This document shows positions 1 to 7,646 of a stretch of 29,585 bases of DNA, in pieces. Under the pieces are notes generated by a model that saw nothing but the letters and a program-made list of their open reading frames with translations, searched no databases and was not told where the DNA came from. Origin of the DNA: DASUGM01 sp036274055 (GTDB lineage: Bacteria > Acidobacteriota > Vicinamibacteria > Vicinamibacterales > SCN-69-37); the NCBI GenBank assembly GCA_036274055.1, contig DASUGM010000256.1, forward strand, positions 1-29,585, read 5' to 3'. Within the stretch, counting starts at the first letter, position 1, and the number at the start of each line of letters is the position of its first letter. Made by a program: the position numbers and the translations under genes.

Positions 1-1264
1 CACGCAGGAGCCCCTCAGTGGAAGCGTCGCGATAGAAACCCACGTCGGCAGCCAGATCATCGGCAGCGAGCGCCACTGGAGGTCCTGTCAACGTGGCGAC
101 CTCAGACGGTGAGGTCACGAGGTCTGTCAGCGCGTCGCCGAGGTGGATGTCAGCGATACGGCGGGTCAACGTGGTTACGGCAGGAGCGTCGAAGTTGCAA
201 AGCAAAGCGACTGTAAACTCCTGACTCGGAAACCGGACGACGTGAGCGACCCAGCCCGGTTCGTCTCCCGTATGCCCCACCGTCCTCAGACCTCGGTACT
301 CTCCGAGTTCGAGTCCGAAGCCATAAGAGCTGATGCCCCCACCCGTGAGAGTGGTGGGCGCCTGCATCGCCGCGACCAGCGCCGGATCACCGACGCGGAC
401 GACGGAGAAATTCTGCTCCCAGATGAGAAGATCGCGGACCGTCGTGAACAGGCCGGCGTTACCGACGAACCCGCCTTCATCCGCAGGGTTCGTCACACGG
501 AGACCGCCGGGGCCACGTGTATAACCTGACGCGCGGTTCGGCACGATCTCCCCGACATCGTCGTGAAAATGCGTGTGGGCCATGCCGAGCGGTTTGAAAA
601 TGTTCGCCTCGGCGAAGGCGCGAAGGGACTGACCGCTCACGCGCTTCACGAGAACGCCGAGCATGATGTACGCGCCATTGTTGTACGTGTACCTGGTTCC
701 AGGCGTGAAGTCGAGGGCCCGCTGACGCGCGAGCATCATGACGATTTCATCGTTCTCGTCAGTGCCGTCGTCGCGGGGTGCGGCGAGCCCGCGGAGGCCA
801 AACGCGTTTCGCAACCCGCTGGTGTGTGTAAGCAGGTGCCGGATCGTGAGCCTGGTTCCGTAATCAGGCAGCTCGGGAATGTACTTCCGCACCTCATCGT
901 CCAGCGAGAGGTGGCCACCCTTGGCGAGGAGCAGGACGGCCATGGCGGTGAATTGCTTCGAGACCGAGGCGACGTTGAACACAGAGGCGGGTGTAAGGGC
1001 GGCCCCCAAGTCGAGATTCGCCATCCCATGACCCCGTTCGTACACCAGCGCGCCATTACGCGTGATTCCCAGGCTGCAACCGGGCGAGGTGGAGTTGTTC
1101 CACTGGGCAAACAACTGATCGACGGCAGCCTCAGCCGATCTGGCTGGTGATGGACGCTGGGTTGGGCTGGTTTGCCCTTGTCCGTCGGTCGTTGCAGCGA
1201 GACAGATGACGATTGCCACGGCGGTGACTGCAAAGACAGGCATCTTTGGCCCGAATGGCTTCAT
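1..1264 (-). CDS. Secreted serine hydrolase, beta-lactamase/PBP family (partial, C-terminus beyond left edge)
   Basis: About 421 residues are visible and the frame stays open to base 1, so the end is missing. Start is ATG at 1264-1262, preceded by AGGA about 7 bases upstream. An N-terminal hydrophobic stretch (residues 8-24, FAVTAVAIVICLAA) looks like a signal peptide. Family motifs are intact: S100-V-S-K103 (SxxK nucleophile and base), Y194-N-N (YxN), the HLLTHTSGL segment near 143-151 and a late HTG. These define the class C beta-lactamase-like superfamily (esterases, D-aminopeptidases, PBP4-like proteins), and substrate cannot be read from them. The last visible residues begin a second, C-terminal domain (AADVGFYRD), as in many environmental members. 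The gene starts 38 bases after the outer core of an attC-like site and may be the next cassette. It is not evidence of antibiotic resistance. Confidence 0.87.
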   Translation of the reverse strand, partial: MKPFGPKMPVFAVTAVAIVICLAATTDGQGQTSPTQRPSPARSAEAAVDQLFAQWNNSTSPGCSLGITRNGALVYERGHGMANLDLGAALTPASVFNVASVSKQFTAMAVLLLAKGGHLSLDDEVRKYIPELPDYGTRLTIRHLLTHTSGLRNAFGLRGLAAPRDDGTDENDEIVMMLARQRALDFTPGTRYTYNNGAYIMLGVLVKRVSGQSLRAFAEANIFKPLGMAHTHFHDDVGEIVPNRASGYTRGPGGLRVTNPADEGGFVGNAGLFTTVRDLLIWEQNFSVVRVGDPALVAAMQAPTTLTGGGISSYGFGLELGEYRGLRTVGHTGDEPGWVAHVVRFPSQEFTVALLCNFDAPAVTTLTRRIADIHLGDALTDLVTSPSEVATLTGPPVALAADDLAADVGFYRDASTEGLLR

Positions 1265-1301
1265 GGCAATTCCTGTCTGTTCATGCGCGTCCCGATCGTC
1301 C

Positions 1302-1435
1302 GTCTAACGCCCGCGCTCACCCGCGGCCGCTGCCGCTCCTGACACGATGGCCGTCGGGTGCAGCGCGATGTTAGCCCTCGCAGCGCAATCCTGTTTTCTT
1401 CCAGGTGCGCTGTCGGCTCCAGCGCGCTGTTAGGC
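1302..1435 (-). repeat. attC-like integron recombination site
   Basis: Read on the minus strand, the element opens with GCCTAAC (1435-1429, fits RYYYAAC) and closes with GTTAGAC (1308-1302, fits GTTRRRY), 134 bases end to end, within the known attC size range. An inner boundary GGCTAAC at 1376-1370 defines a 75-base hairpin with the same right end. Its arms pair over CTAAC, CGCGCT and CACCCG, with one unpaired G between the last two, as with the extrahelical bases of attC sites. A second inner hairpin (CAGCGCA/TGCGCTG around CCTG/CAGG) lies at about 1381-1415. The TAA stop of the upstream DUF5615 gene sits inside the first core, as is common in gene cassettes. No integron integrase is visible in the window. 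Confidence 0.6.
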
Positions 1436-1749
1436 ACCAACGTGCTCAAGTCTTCCGGCCTGGATCCGATCCAGCGCGGCGAGCAATTGGGGAGCGAGTG
1501 GCAGAAGGTCCTGAACCCTATTTGACCGCGCCCCGAGTAGCACAACCCCGAAGGTCAGCGCCGCAATGTTCTGTTGTCGTTCAAGCCGACGATCCATAGT
1601 GATGAAGGCGTCAGTCTGGCCCGCTGCACGGCGAAGTAGTTCGCCGTTCTCGACGCCCGCCCAACCCATACCTTGAACCGTCGATACGTCGTGCCCAACC
1701 AAGCAGCGATCAAATCGTGGGGCAAGTTCTCGTCAAGTAGGACGCGCAC
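1430..1749 (-). pseudogene. DUF5615 PIN-like toxin, frameshifted
   Basis: The N-terminus is read from GTG at 1749 (VRVLLDENLPHDLIAA, the family's opening acidic LLDENLP motif). The rest, GHDVSTVQGMGWAGVENGELL through FITMDRRLERQQN, is in a different frame ending with TAA at 1432-1430. The two frames join around 1695-1706, and adding one base there would restore an ORF of about 106 residues, the usual family length. DUF5615 proteins are PIN-like nucleases paired with DUF433 antitoxins. The start overlaps the DUF433 stop by 17 bases. Either the toxin is broken, which could free the cell from the antitoxin, or the assembly has a one-base error. Apart from the shift the protein looks undecayed, so an error is a real possibility. 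Confidence 0.75.
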
Positions 1750-1957
1750 TGGTCATTACACTGTCGCGACCCTGTTCGAGGGCGGCGATGGCCTGTTCCC
1801 GCTTCACAGAGGGAAACTGCCGCAGGAACTCGTCCAAGGTGTCGCCGCCCTCCAAGTAGTCAAAAAGCGACTGAACCGGCACACGCGTCCCGACGAAGAC
1901 CGGCGTACCGCTCATGATCTTCGGATCGCTGTGGACCACCGCCGACTTGGGAGTCAT
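1733..1957 (-). CDS. DUF433 family antitoxin
   Basis: 74 residues, ATG start, no strong Shine-Dalgarno. The family signature is clear: HSDPKIMSGTPVFVGTRVPV at about 9-28, then LFDYLEGGDTLDEFLRQFPSV and a final helix. DUF433 proteins are small DNA-binding/antitoxin partners of DUF5615 toxins, so this gene would normally neutralise the downstream PIN-like nuclease and repress the pair. It overlaps that toxin by 17 bases. With the toxin frameshifted it may be a leftover. No attC-like core (GTTRRRY/RYYYAAC) was found upstream of it, so the cassette's other boundary is not visible. Confidence 0.85.
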   Translation of the reverse strand: MTPKSAVVHSDPKIMSGTPVFVGTRVPVQSLFDYLEGGDTLDEFLRQFPSVKREQAIAALEQGRDSVMTSARPT

Positions 1958-2294
1958 GTTGCGCTCTGGTCTTCGAGTATACGCCTGCCCTGTTCTTGTG
2001 TGCCTACCGTCGTATGAGGAGCACGCGCCAATTGCCGGTGGAAACCGGTTCCGCGACTGCTCGATGTCGGCGCTACTCTTTGTTCGCGGGCATTATGTTC
2101 CCGCTTGGTCCAGACGCAACGAGTTCTCCCCGATTGAGTTGCGCGATACTGGCGGCGCTGAACCCGGGAATTGGCGCCAGAGCCAATGTGCCAGAAAATC
2201 GGCGGACTGGCACCCGGCGCCATCCCCAAGACTGGCGTGATAGGCCGACGACACCAATTGCAAGTTCGCCGCCCGACGCACCGCCGCTGCCCGC
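1958..2294. other. No gene recognised (337 bases)
   Basis: No ORF here resembles a protein family on either strand. The only local structure noticed is a short inverted repeat, ATTGGC (2170-2175) / GCCAAT (2182-2187). The stretch lies between the antitoxin and an integrase scrap and is probably degraded island DNA. Confidence 0.5.
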
Positions 2295-2438
2295 TTGGAA
2301 GACGGGACGCCCATCACACGGGACCGGGTCATCAAGGCCATCCGTAGTGCTCAGCGGGTGGCGGGACTGCCGCAGGCGGGTGTGCAGATCCTGCGACACA
2401 CCCTCTGTTCGCATCTGGCGATGAAGGGCGCGCCAGTT
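2295..2438 (+). pseudogene. Tyrosine recombinase (phage integrase), C-terminal fragment
   Basis: About 48 residues match the box II neighbourhood of tyrosine recombinases: DGTPITRDRVIKAI, then a short linker, then ILRHTLCSHLAMKGAPV. The Arg-His pair of the catalytic H-x-x-R/RH region is present, but the position usually holding the first His is Gln (VQILRHT). Similarity stops at 2438, six bases before the CCA end of the tRNA-Gly gene on the other strand. The rest of box II and the Tyr nucleophile are gone, as is everything upstream. It is a remnant of an integrase that may have used the tRNA as its attachment site. Confidence 0.7.
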
Positions 2439-2443
2439 TTTAG

Positions 2444-2517
2444 TGGAGCGGGCTACGGGGATCGAACCCGTCTAACTGGCTTGGGAAGCCAGGACATTAC
2501 CACTATGCTAAGCCCGC
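2444..2517 (-). tRNA. tRNA-Gly (anticodon CCC)
   Basis: A full cloverleaf reads on the minus strand. Acceptor stem GCGGGCT/AGCCCGC, discriminator U, and an encoded CCA at 2446-2444. The D-arm contains AGTGGTAAT, the anticodon stem is CTGGC/GCCAG with loop TTCCCAA, and the T-arm is ACGGG-TTCGATC-CCCGT. The anticodon CCC reads GGG glycine codons. Its 3' end faces the accessory segment to the left, the side on which islands normally insert at tRNA genes. Confidence 0.96.
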
Positions 2518-2637
2518 CCAGGACGTCCGCTTATCTTACCAAGAGGTGTCTGTGCTTTTGTTCGGTGTGCTACGTACGGTTGTGCGCCGGCTCGCTGAGC
2601 ACAGAAGCACTTAGCACCCCGCACAAGAGCACGGACG

Positions 2638-3993
2638 TCACCCCCGAATCACCCCGAGCACTTCGTCTCTTCGCCTCACCATCAGCTCCGGCGTCAGTGC
2701 TTCGAGATTGAGTCGCAGCAGCGGCTCAGTGTTCGAGCCGCGGACGTTGAAGTGCCAATCCGGAAACTCCGCGGAGAAGCCATCGATCGTGTAGGTGTGG
2801 CCGTCGCGATACTTCTCGGCGAGCTTTGCCAGCTTCACGTCGACCAGTGACATGTCGCTGACCTTGGTGTTGATCTCGCCGGAGATGAAGTACTTCTCGC
2901 GGAGCGGCGCGAGCAGCTCGTGCAGCGTCTGGCCTTTGCGCGACATCAGTTCGAGGATCAGCAGCGCCGGGATGAAGCCGTTGTCGGCGTAGTAGAAGTC
3001 GCGGAAGTAGTAGTGGCCGGTGACTTCGCCGCCGAACACCGCGTTCTCCTCGCGCATCCGGCGCTTGATGAACGCGTGCCCGACGCGGTTCATCAGCGCC
3101 GTGCCGCCGTGCCTGGCGACGATGTCCTTGACGGCGTAGCTCGCGCGCACGTCGTAGACAATCCGATCGCCCGGTGACCTGAGCAGCGCCGCTTCGGCGA
3201 GCAGGGCGGTGACGAAGTCGCCGGCGATGAACTCGCCGCTGCCGTCGATGAAGAAGCAGCGGTCGGCGTCGCCGTCCCAGGCAATGCCGATGTCCGCCTT
3301 CTCCTTGATGACGCGCTCGACGATGTCCTGGCGGTTTTCCTCGATCAACGGATTCGCTTCATGGTTGGGAAACGTGCCGTCGATGTCGAAGCACAACCGC
3401 GTCGTCTTGCACGGCAGCCGGTCGAACAGCCGCGGCGCGACCAGTCCGCCCATGCCGCTGCCGGCGTCGAGGACGACGTTGAACGGCCGGATGATCGCCG
3501 GATCGATGAACGACATCACCTTGGCGACGTACTCGTCGAGCAGCGACCGCTGGGTCAGCGAACCCGCGGGCCGCGACGGCGCCGGAATGTTGCCCGACGT
3601 CACCATGTCGCGGATCTCGCCGATACCGGCGTCGCCGGACAGCGGAAACGCCTCCTTTCGCACCATCTTGATGCCGTTGTATTGCTTCGGATTGTGCGAG
3701 GCGGTGATCTGGGCGCCGCCGTCGAGAGCGTCGCGCACCACCGCGAAATAGAGCATGTCGGTCGCGCACATGCCGTAGTCGACAACGTCGGCACCCTGTT
3801 CGCGCGCGCCCTCGATGAACGCTGCCGCCAGCGACGGCGACGACGTCCGCATGTCGCGCGACACTGCGATGCGCCGGGCGTCGAGATAAGCGACGTAGGC
3901 GCGGCCGATGGCCCGCGCGCCGGCTTCCGTCAGTTCGGACGGGTAGAGGCCGCGGATGTCGTATGCCTTGAAGATGCTCGTTGGGATGCTCAT
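2638..3993 (-). CDS. manB: Phosphomannomutase/phosphoglucomutase
   Basis: 451 residues, normal length for the alpha-D-phosphohexomutase family; ATG start, TGA stop. All four active-site elements are present: TASHNP with phosphoserine S99, the metal-binding loop DGDADR (240-245), the sugar-binding GEVTGH (322-327) and the phosphate-binding RGSNTEP (418-424). The opening FKAYDIRG is typical of the AlgC/ManB branch, which interconverts 6-phospho and 1-phospho mannose or glucose in the cytoplasm. It lies downstream of a sugar-1-phosphate nucleotidyltransferase on the same strand, so the pair plausibly makes GDP-mannose or a similar nucleotide sugar. The two are separated by 92 bases filled by an inverted repeat. 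Mannose versus glucose preference cannot be decided here. Confidence 0.93.
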   Translation of the reverse strand: MSIPTSIFKAYDIRGLYPSELTEAGARAIGRAYVAYLDARRIAVSRDMRTSSPSLAAAFIEGAREQGADVVDYGMCATDMLYFAVVRDALDGGAQITASHNPKQYNGIKMVRKEAFPLSGDAGIGEIRDMVTSGNIPAPSRPAGSLTQRSLLDEYVAKVMSFIDPAIIRPFNVVLDAGSGMGGLVAPRLFDRLPCKTTRLCFDIDGTFPNHEANPLIEENRQDIVERVIKEKADIGIAWDGDADRCFFIDGSGEFIAGDFVTALLAEAALLRSPGDRIVYDVRASYAVKDIVARHGGTALMNRVGHAFIKRRMREENAVFGGEVTGHYYFRDFYYADNGFIPALLILELMSRKGQTLHELLAPLREKYFISGEINTKVSDMSLVDVKLAKLAEKYRDGHTYTIDGFSAEFPDWHFNVRGSNTEPLLRLNLEALTPELMVRRRDEVLGVIRG

Positions 3994-4003
3994 AGATCCT
4001 TGT

Positions 4004-4095
4004 CAGGCCCTGGGCCCTTGGCGTTGGGCCCTAGCCCTGAATGGTTCTCGGTGGTCTGTGCGGCCTAGCGCCCAGGGCCCAGGGCCTAGGGCCTG
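4004..4095. repeat. Long imperfect inverted repeat with GGGCCCT-like units
   Basis: Left arm 4004-4034 and right arm 4065-4095 match as reverse complements at 26 of 31 positions by hand, with a loop of about 30 bases. Each arm is built of short units such as AGGCCCT and GGGCCCT. The repeat fills the gap between the nucleotidyltransferase and manB and contains the nucleotidyltransferase TAG stop (4088-4086). It resembles in architecture, not in exact units, the hairpin at 19400-19478. It could act as an mRNA processing or stability element or be a mobile intergenic repeat. Confidence 0.8.
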
Positions 4096-5156
4096 GCGCC
4101 TGCAATTGAATAGTCCGTAATCTGCGATTTGTCCCCGAACATGGCGCCATCCGCGATTTGGACGTTGCGGCCGAAGTGGCAGTGGCGTCCGGCGGTGATC
4201 CGGCCGAGGCGGGCGTCGGTATCGACCCAGGTATTGGGCCACAGGATCGCGCCGTCGATGACCGCATGCTCGCCGATATGCGAGTGCTTGCCGATCACCG
4301 AGTACGGGCCGATGCGCGCGCCGGCCTTGACGACCACGCCTTCGTCGATGAAGCACGGCCCCTCGATCACCGCGCCGGGCTCGACCCGCGCCTGCGGCGA
4401 GATCATTGCGGTTCCCGCGCCGGCCGCGAACGGCGGCGCGGAGAAGCGGCCATCCATGATGTCGTGATGCGCCTGCCGGTATTTCTCCGGCGTCCCGATG
4501 TCGATCCAGTAGCCGCGATAGACGTAGGCCACGAACGTCTCGTGGTTCGCGATCAGCGACGGAAAGTACCCGCGTTCGATCGAGTACACGGTATCGCCGG
4601 GAATCCGATCGAGCGTTTCGGGTTCGAGCACGTAAATCCCGGCGTTGATGGTGTCGCACTTGATCTGATCCGGGCTCGGCTTCTCGACGAACGCCTCGAT
4701 GTTCCCTCGTGCGTCGGTTTCGACCAGACCGTAGGCGCTGGGGTTGTCGACCGGCGTCAGGACAATCGTGGCCTTGGCCTGGCGCTCGCGGTGCAGGGCG
4801 AGGACGGCGGGCAGATCGACCGACGTGAAGACGTCGCCGTTGAAGACCACCAGCGGGCCGCCACGGTACTCGCCGGCGGCGAACTTGATCGCCCCACCGG
4901 TCCCGAGCGGACTCGGCTCGACGACGTAGCGCAGGTGAATGCCGAGATCGGAGCCGTCGCCGAACACTTCTTCGATGCGGCGCGGCTGGTAGTTGAGACT
5001 GAGGACGATCTCGTCGATTTCCGGCACCTGCCGCAGCAGATCGATTTGATACTGCAGAAACGGGCGGTCGAAAATCGGGACGATCGGCTTCGGCGTGTGC
5101 AGCGTCAGCGGCCGGAGTCGCGTGCCTTTCCCACCGGCCAGCAAAATGGCTCTCAT
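4086..5156 (-). CDS. Sugar-1-phosphate nucleotidyltransferase (mannose-1-phosphate guanylyltransferase-like)
   Basis: 356 residues. The start is placed at ATG 5156, where the family begins (MRAILLAGGKGTRLRPLT); a longer reading adds 14 unrelated residues. The N-terminal Rossmann-type domain carries the nucleotide-binding GGKGTRLRP (8-16), K23, GTGGAIK (85-91), the metal Asp in NGD (D108), FVEKP (156-160), NAG (171-173) and W217-x-D219. Residues from about 245 on are a left-handed beta-helix of hexapeptide repeats, as in bacterial GDP-mannose and some glucose-1-phosphate pyrophosphorylases. It would join an NTP to a hexose-1-phosphate. Standing upstream of manB it suits GDP-mannose synthesis, but the base specificity is not certain. 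It diverges from pgsA across 62 bases. Confidence 0.88.
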   Translation of the reverse strand: MRAILLAGGKGTRLRPLTLHTPKPIVPIFDRPFLQYQIDLLRQVPEIDEIVLSLNYQPRRIEEVFGDGSDLGIHLRYVVEPSPLGTGGAIKFAAGEYRGGPLVVFNGDVFTSVDLPAVLALHRERQAKATIVLTPVDNPSAYGLVETDARGNIEAFVEKPSPDQIKCDTINAGIYVLEPETLDRIPGDTVYSIERGYFPSLIANHETFVAYVYRGYWIDIGTPEKYRQAHHDIMDGRFSAPPFAAGAGTAMISPQARVEPGAVIEGPCFIDEGVVVKAGARIGPYSVIGKHSHIGEHAVIDGAILWPNTWVDTDARLGRITAGRHCHFGRNVQIADGAMFGDKSQITDYSIAGARP

Positions 5157-5218
5157 GCAACCTGAGATCCTAACAAAAACCCGGGCGTTGCCGTACAATT
5201 GCCCGCAGGGCGCCCCCG

Positions 5219-5869
5219 GTGAATCTTCCGAACGCGATCACGCTCAGCCGCATCTTTCTCGTGCCGCTGCTCGTGGTCGTGATGCTGACCAAATTCGACG
5301 GTCCGCTGGTGTTTGGCGTCAGCAACGAGGTGATCGGCGCGGCGATCTTCGCGATCGCGTCGTTCACGGACTGGCTCGACGGCTACCTCGCCCGCCGCCG
5401 CGGCCAGGTGACGCCGCTCGGTCAATGGATGGACCCGCTCGCCGACAAACTGCTGGTGACCGCCGCGCTGGTGTCCCTGGTGTCGTTGGGGCTCGCCGCC
5501 GCGTGGATGGTCGCCGTCATCCTCGGCCGTGAATTCTCCGTCACCGTGCTCCGCAGCATCGTCCACGCCCGGGGGCAGACGCTGCCGGCCTCGCCGCTCG
5601 GCAAAGTGAAGATGTTCGCGCAGGTCGTCGCGATTCTGGTCCTGATCCTCGGCCAGGGGCACACGCAGCAGTTCTTCGTGGTCGGACAGGTCGCCTTGTG
5701 GGTGGCGACGATTGCGGCGCTGGTCTCGGCCTTCGAGTACTGGCGCCACTACAGCGCGCTGGTGCCCACGCCGTTGTCGCCAGCCGCGACGCTGGCGCCG
5801 CAGTTGTCGCCGCGTCAGACGCCCGCGGCCGATCCGGCCGAAGCGAGCCGCGGCCGCGTCAACGCTTGA
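5219..5869 (+). CDS. pgsA: CDP-diacylglycerol-glycerol-3-phosphate 3-phosphatidyltransferase
   Basis: 216 residues, GTG start. The CDP-alcohol phosphotransferase signature is complete: D51-x2-D54-G-x2-A-R59-x8-G68-x3-D72-x3-D76, the metal and CDP site of the family. The start MNLPNAITLSRI and several hydrophobic segments (about 8-24, 37-50, 78-102, 125-165) fit PgsA, a membrane enzyme that makes phosphatidylglycerol phosphate from CDP-DAG and glycerol-3-phosphate. A Pro/Ala-rich tail of some 30 residues exceeds the usual end. It is divergent from the nucleotidyltransferase; a TACAAT at 5194-5199 could be its -10 but no good -35 is seen. Its last 11 bases overlap the end of the bamD-like gene. 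Confidence 0.92.
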   Translation: MNLPNAITLSRIFLVPLLVVVMLTKFDGPLVFGVSNEVIGAAIFAIASFTDWLDGYLARRRGQVTPLGQWMDPLADKLLVTAALVSLVSLGLAAAWMVAVILGREFSVTVLRSIVHARGQTLPASPLGKVKMFAQVVAILVLILGQGHTQQFFVVGQVALWVATIAALVSAFEYWRHYSALVPTPLSPAATLAPQLSPRQTPAADPAEASRGRVNA

Positions 5870-6686
5870 TTTCGGCCTGAGTCTTGACCGGAGCCTTGAT
5901 TTCGGCGAGTCGCTTCTGCGCCTTCTTGAGATATTCGCTGGACTGAAATTCCTTCACCAGCCGTTCGAACATCGCCACCGCCTGCGGGCGCAGGTTGACC
6001 TTGAGCATCGTTTCGCCCAGGTAGTAATACGCGGCGTCACGACGCGTGTATTCCGGATCGTTCTCGATCACCGAAGTCAGTCGCTGCAATGCGCCGCTGT
6101 AGACGCGGTTGCGGTAATAGAAGACGCCGACGCGGAACTCGGCATCAGAGAGGCGATCGCGGGTCTGGCGGCGGAGCGCCTGGACCTCGGGGAGCAGCGG
6201 GCTGTCGGGGTAGTTCTTGATGAAGGTCTCGACCTCGCGCAGCGTGTCGAGCGTCGCCGTCTGGTCGCGCTCAGGCCCGAGCATCTGCTTCGAATTGGCA
6301 ATCGCCAGCTTGTACTGGGCGTAATCCGCGCGCTTGTCGAGCGGAAAGAAACGCAGGAATTCACGAAACTCGTTGGCCGCCAGAATCGTCGAGTCAGCGC
6401 GGTTTTCGCCGAGGTACGAATCACCGACGCCGAGCTTCGCGTCGGCGCGAAACTGACTGCTCGGATAGGTGTCGATGAGACGGCGGAAGTACTCGCGGGC
6501 CTCGAGCCAGTGCTTCTTGGCGATCGCCTCGCTGCCGCGATCGAAGAGGAACTTGTCGGCCTCGCGCTCGCCGGGCGCCGGCATCTTCGGCCCCTTGCTG
6601 CCGCCACACGCCGCCGCGCCGGCCGCGAGGGCCGCCGCGACCATCAGAACCGGCAAACGTCGAACCAGTGTCGAAAAAACCGTCAT
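5859..6686 (-). CDS. bamD: BamD-like outer-membrane assembly lipoprotein
   Basis: 275 residues from ATG 6686; a GTG directly before it (6689) is an alternative. A lipoprotein signal ends GAAAC with lipid Cys27. The body is TPR-like helices: EARAYF-type pairs such as EAREYFRRLIDTYPSSQF, then FREFLRFFPLDKRADYAQYKLA and ETFIKNYPDSPLLPEV, in the spacing of the YfiO/BamD family. BamD is the essential lipoprotein partner of BamA in beta-barrel insertion at the inner face of the outer membrane. It implies a Gram-negative envelope. It is the last gene of the long minus-strand run, 6 bases after the epimerase stop, and ends tail-to-tail overlapping pgsA by 11 bases. A BamD-like function is inferred from fold and lipobox. 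Confidence 0.85.
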   Translation of the reverse strand: MTVFSTLVRRLPVLMVAAALAAGAAACGGSKGPKMPAPGEREADKFLFDRGSEAIAKKHWLEAREYFRRLIDTYPSSQFRADAKLGVGDSYLGENRADSTILAANEFREFLRFFPLDKRADYAQYKLAIANSKQMLGPERDQTATLDTLREVETFIKNYPDSPLLPEVQALRRQTRDRLSDAEFRVGVFYYRNRVYSGALQRLTSVIENDPEYTRRDAAYYYLGETMLKVNLRPQAVAMFERLVKEFQSSEYLKKAQKRLAEIKAPVKTQAEIKR

Positions 6687-6692
6687 CACTCC

Positions 6693-7646
6693 TCAGCGCC
6701 GAGGCACAGCCAGCAGGCGGGACAGCCACTCGACCTCGGCTGCCAGACCGGACTGAAGCGTATGTGCGGGTGAAAACCCGAGGTCCGTGCGGGCCCGGGT
6801 CGTGTCAGCAAATGTGTCCCGCATGTCGCCCTTCTCGGACGACTGGCGGCGAATGTCGAGCGGACGGCCGGTCAACTGACCGATGAGATCGAGCACCTCG
6901 GCGATCGAGACCCGATTGCCCCCGCCGATGTTATAGACGGCGCCGGGCGTTCCGCGGTCGCCCGCCGCCATGGTAGCCGCAACCGCGTCGCCGACGTAGG
7001 TGAAGTCGCGGGTCTGCTGGCCGTCGCCAAACAGCGTGATCGCGCTGCCGGTCAGCGCCGCCCGAATGAAGCGATGGAACCCCATGTCCGGCCGCTGTCG
7101 AGGGCCGTAGACCGTGAAGTAGCGGAGCGACACCGCCGGCACGCCGAAGTTGACGTGGTAGAGGTGGCAGAGATGCTCGGCCGCCAGCTTGGTCACGCCG
7201 TACGGCGACACCGGCTGCAGCCGCACGTCTTCCCGCATCGGGATCGCCGCGATGTCGCCGTAGACCGACGAACTCGACGCGTACACGAACCGTGAGAGCG
7301 GCCGGTCCTTGACCGCCTCGAGCAACCGCTGCGTCGCGTCGACGTTGTTGGTCGTGTAGATCCGGAAGTCGTCGCCCCAGCTCTTGCGAACGCCGGCCTG
7401 GGCGGCCAGGTGGTAGACCACGGTGACGCCGTCGAGGAGGCGGTCCAGATCCGCCGTCTGCAGCGCCGCTTCGACGAAGGCGAACTTCGGCTGCTGGCGC
7501 AACCGGGCGAGATTGTCTTCCTTGATGTCGCGGCCGTAATAATCGGTGAAACAGTCCACGCCGACGACATCGAGGCCACGGTCGACGAGCGCGGTGGACA
7601 GCGTCGATCCGATGAAGCCGGCCGCGCCGGTGACCAGCGCCTTCAT
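6693..7646 (-). CDS. NAD-dependent sugar epimerase/dehydratase (SDR)
   Basis: 317 residues from ATG 7646, where the Rossmann motif begins; a longer frame to 7793 is only the shadow of the neighbouring thioesterase. GAAGFIG (7-13) binds NAD. SSSSVYG (124-130) and the catalytic pair Y149-x3-K153 follow. SLRYFTVYGPRQRPDMG, TRDFTYV and VYNIGGG are typical of UDP-glucose/UDP-glucuronate 4-epimerases and related nucleotide-sugar enzymes. Exact substrate is open. Its ATG overlaps the thioesterase TGA (ATGA), so translation is probably coupled. With manB and the nucleotidyltransferase nearby it suggests a share in surface polysaccharide building. Confidence 0.9.
   Translation of the reverse strand: MKALVTGAAGFIGSTLSTALVDRGLDVVGVDCFTDYYGRDIKEDNLARLRQQPKFAFVEAALQTADLDRLLDGVTVVYHLAAQAGVRKSWGDDFRIYTTNNVDATQRLLEAVKDRPLSRFVYASSSSVYGDIAAIPMREDVRLQPVSPYGVTKLAAEHLCHLYHVNFGVPAVSLRYFTVYGPRQRPDMGFHRFIRAALTGSAITLFGDGQQTRDFTYVGDAVAATMAAGDRGTPGAVYNIGGGNRVSIAEVLDLIGQLTGRPLDIRRQSSEKGDMRDTFADTTRARTDLGFSPAHTLQSGLAAEVEWLSRLLAVPRR

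Noticed and set aside
1..1264. Serine hydrolase as an antibiotic-resistance beta-lactamase
   Set aside because: The fold and SxxK/YxN motifs are shared by many esterases and peptidases; the C-terminal extra domain points away from a true class C enzyme.
2073..2414. Minus-strand ORF of 113 codons next to the integrase scrap
   Set aside because: No recognisable motif, and the plus strand carries a clear recombinase signature over part of the same bases.
4003..5160. 385-codon frame opposite in phase to the nucleotidyltransferase
   Set aside because: Arg/Ala/Pro-rich composition typical of an out-of-frame reading in high-GC DNA; the other frame carries all the family motifs.
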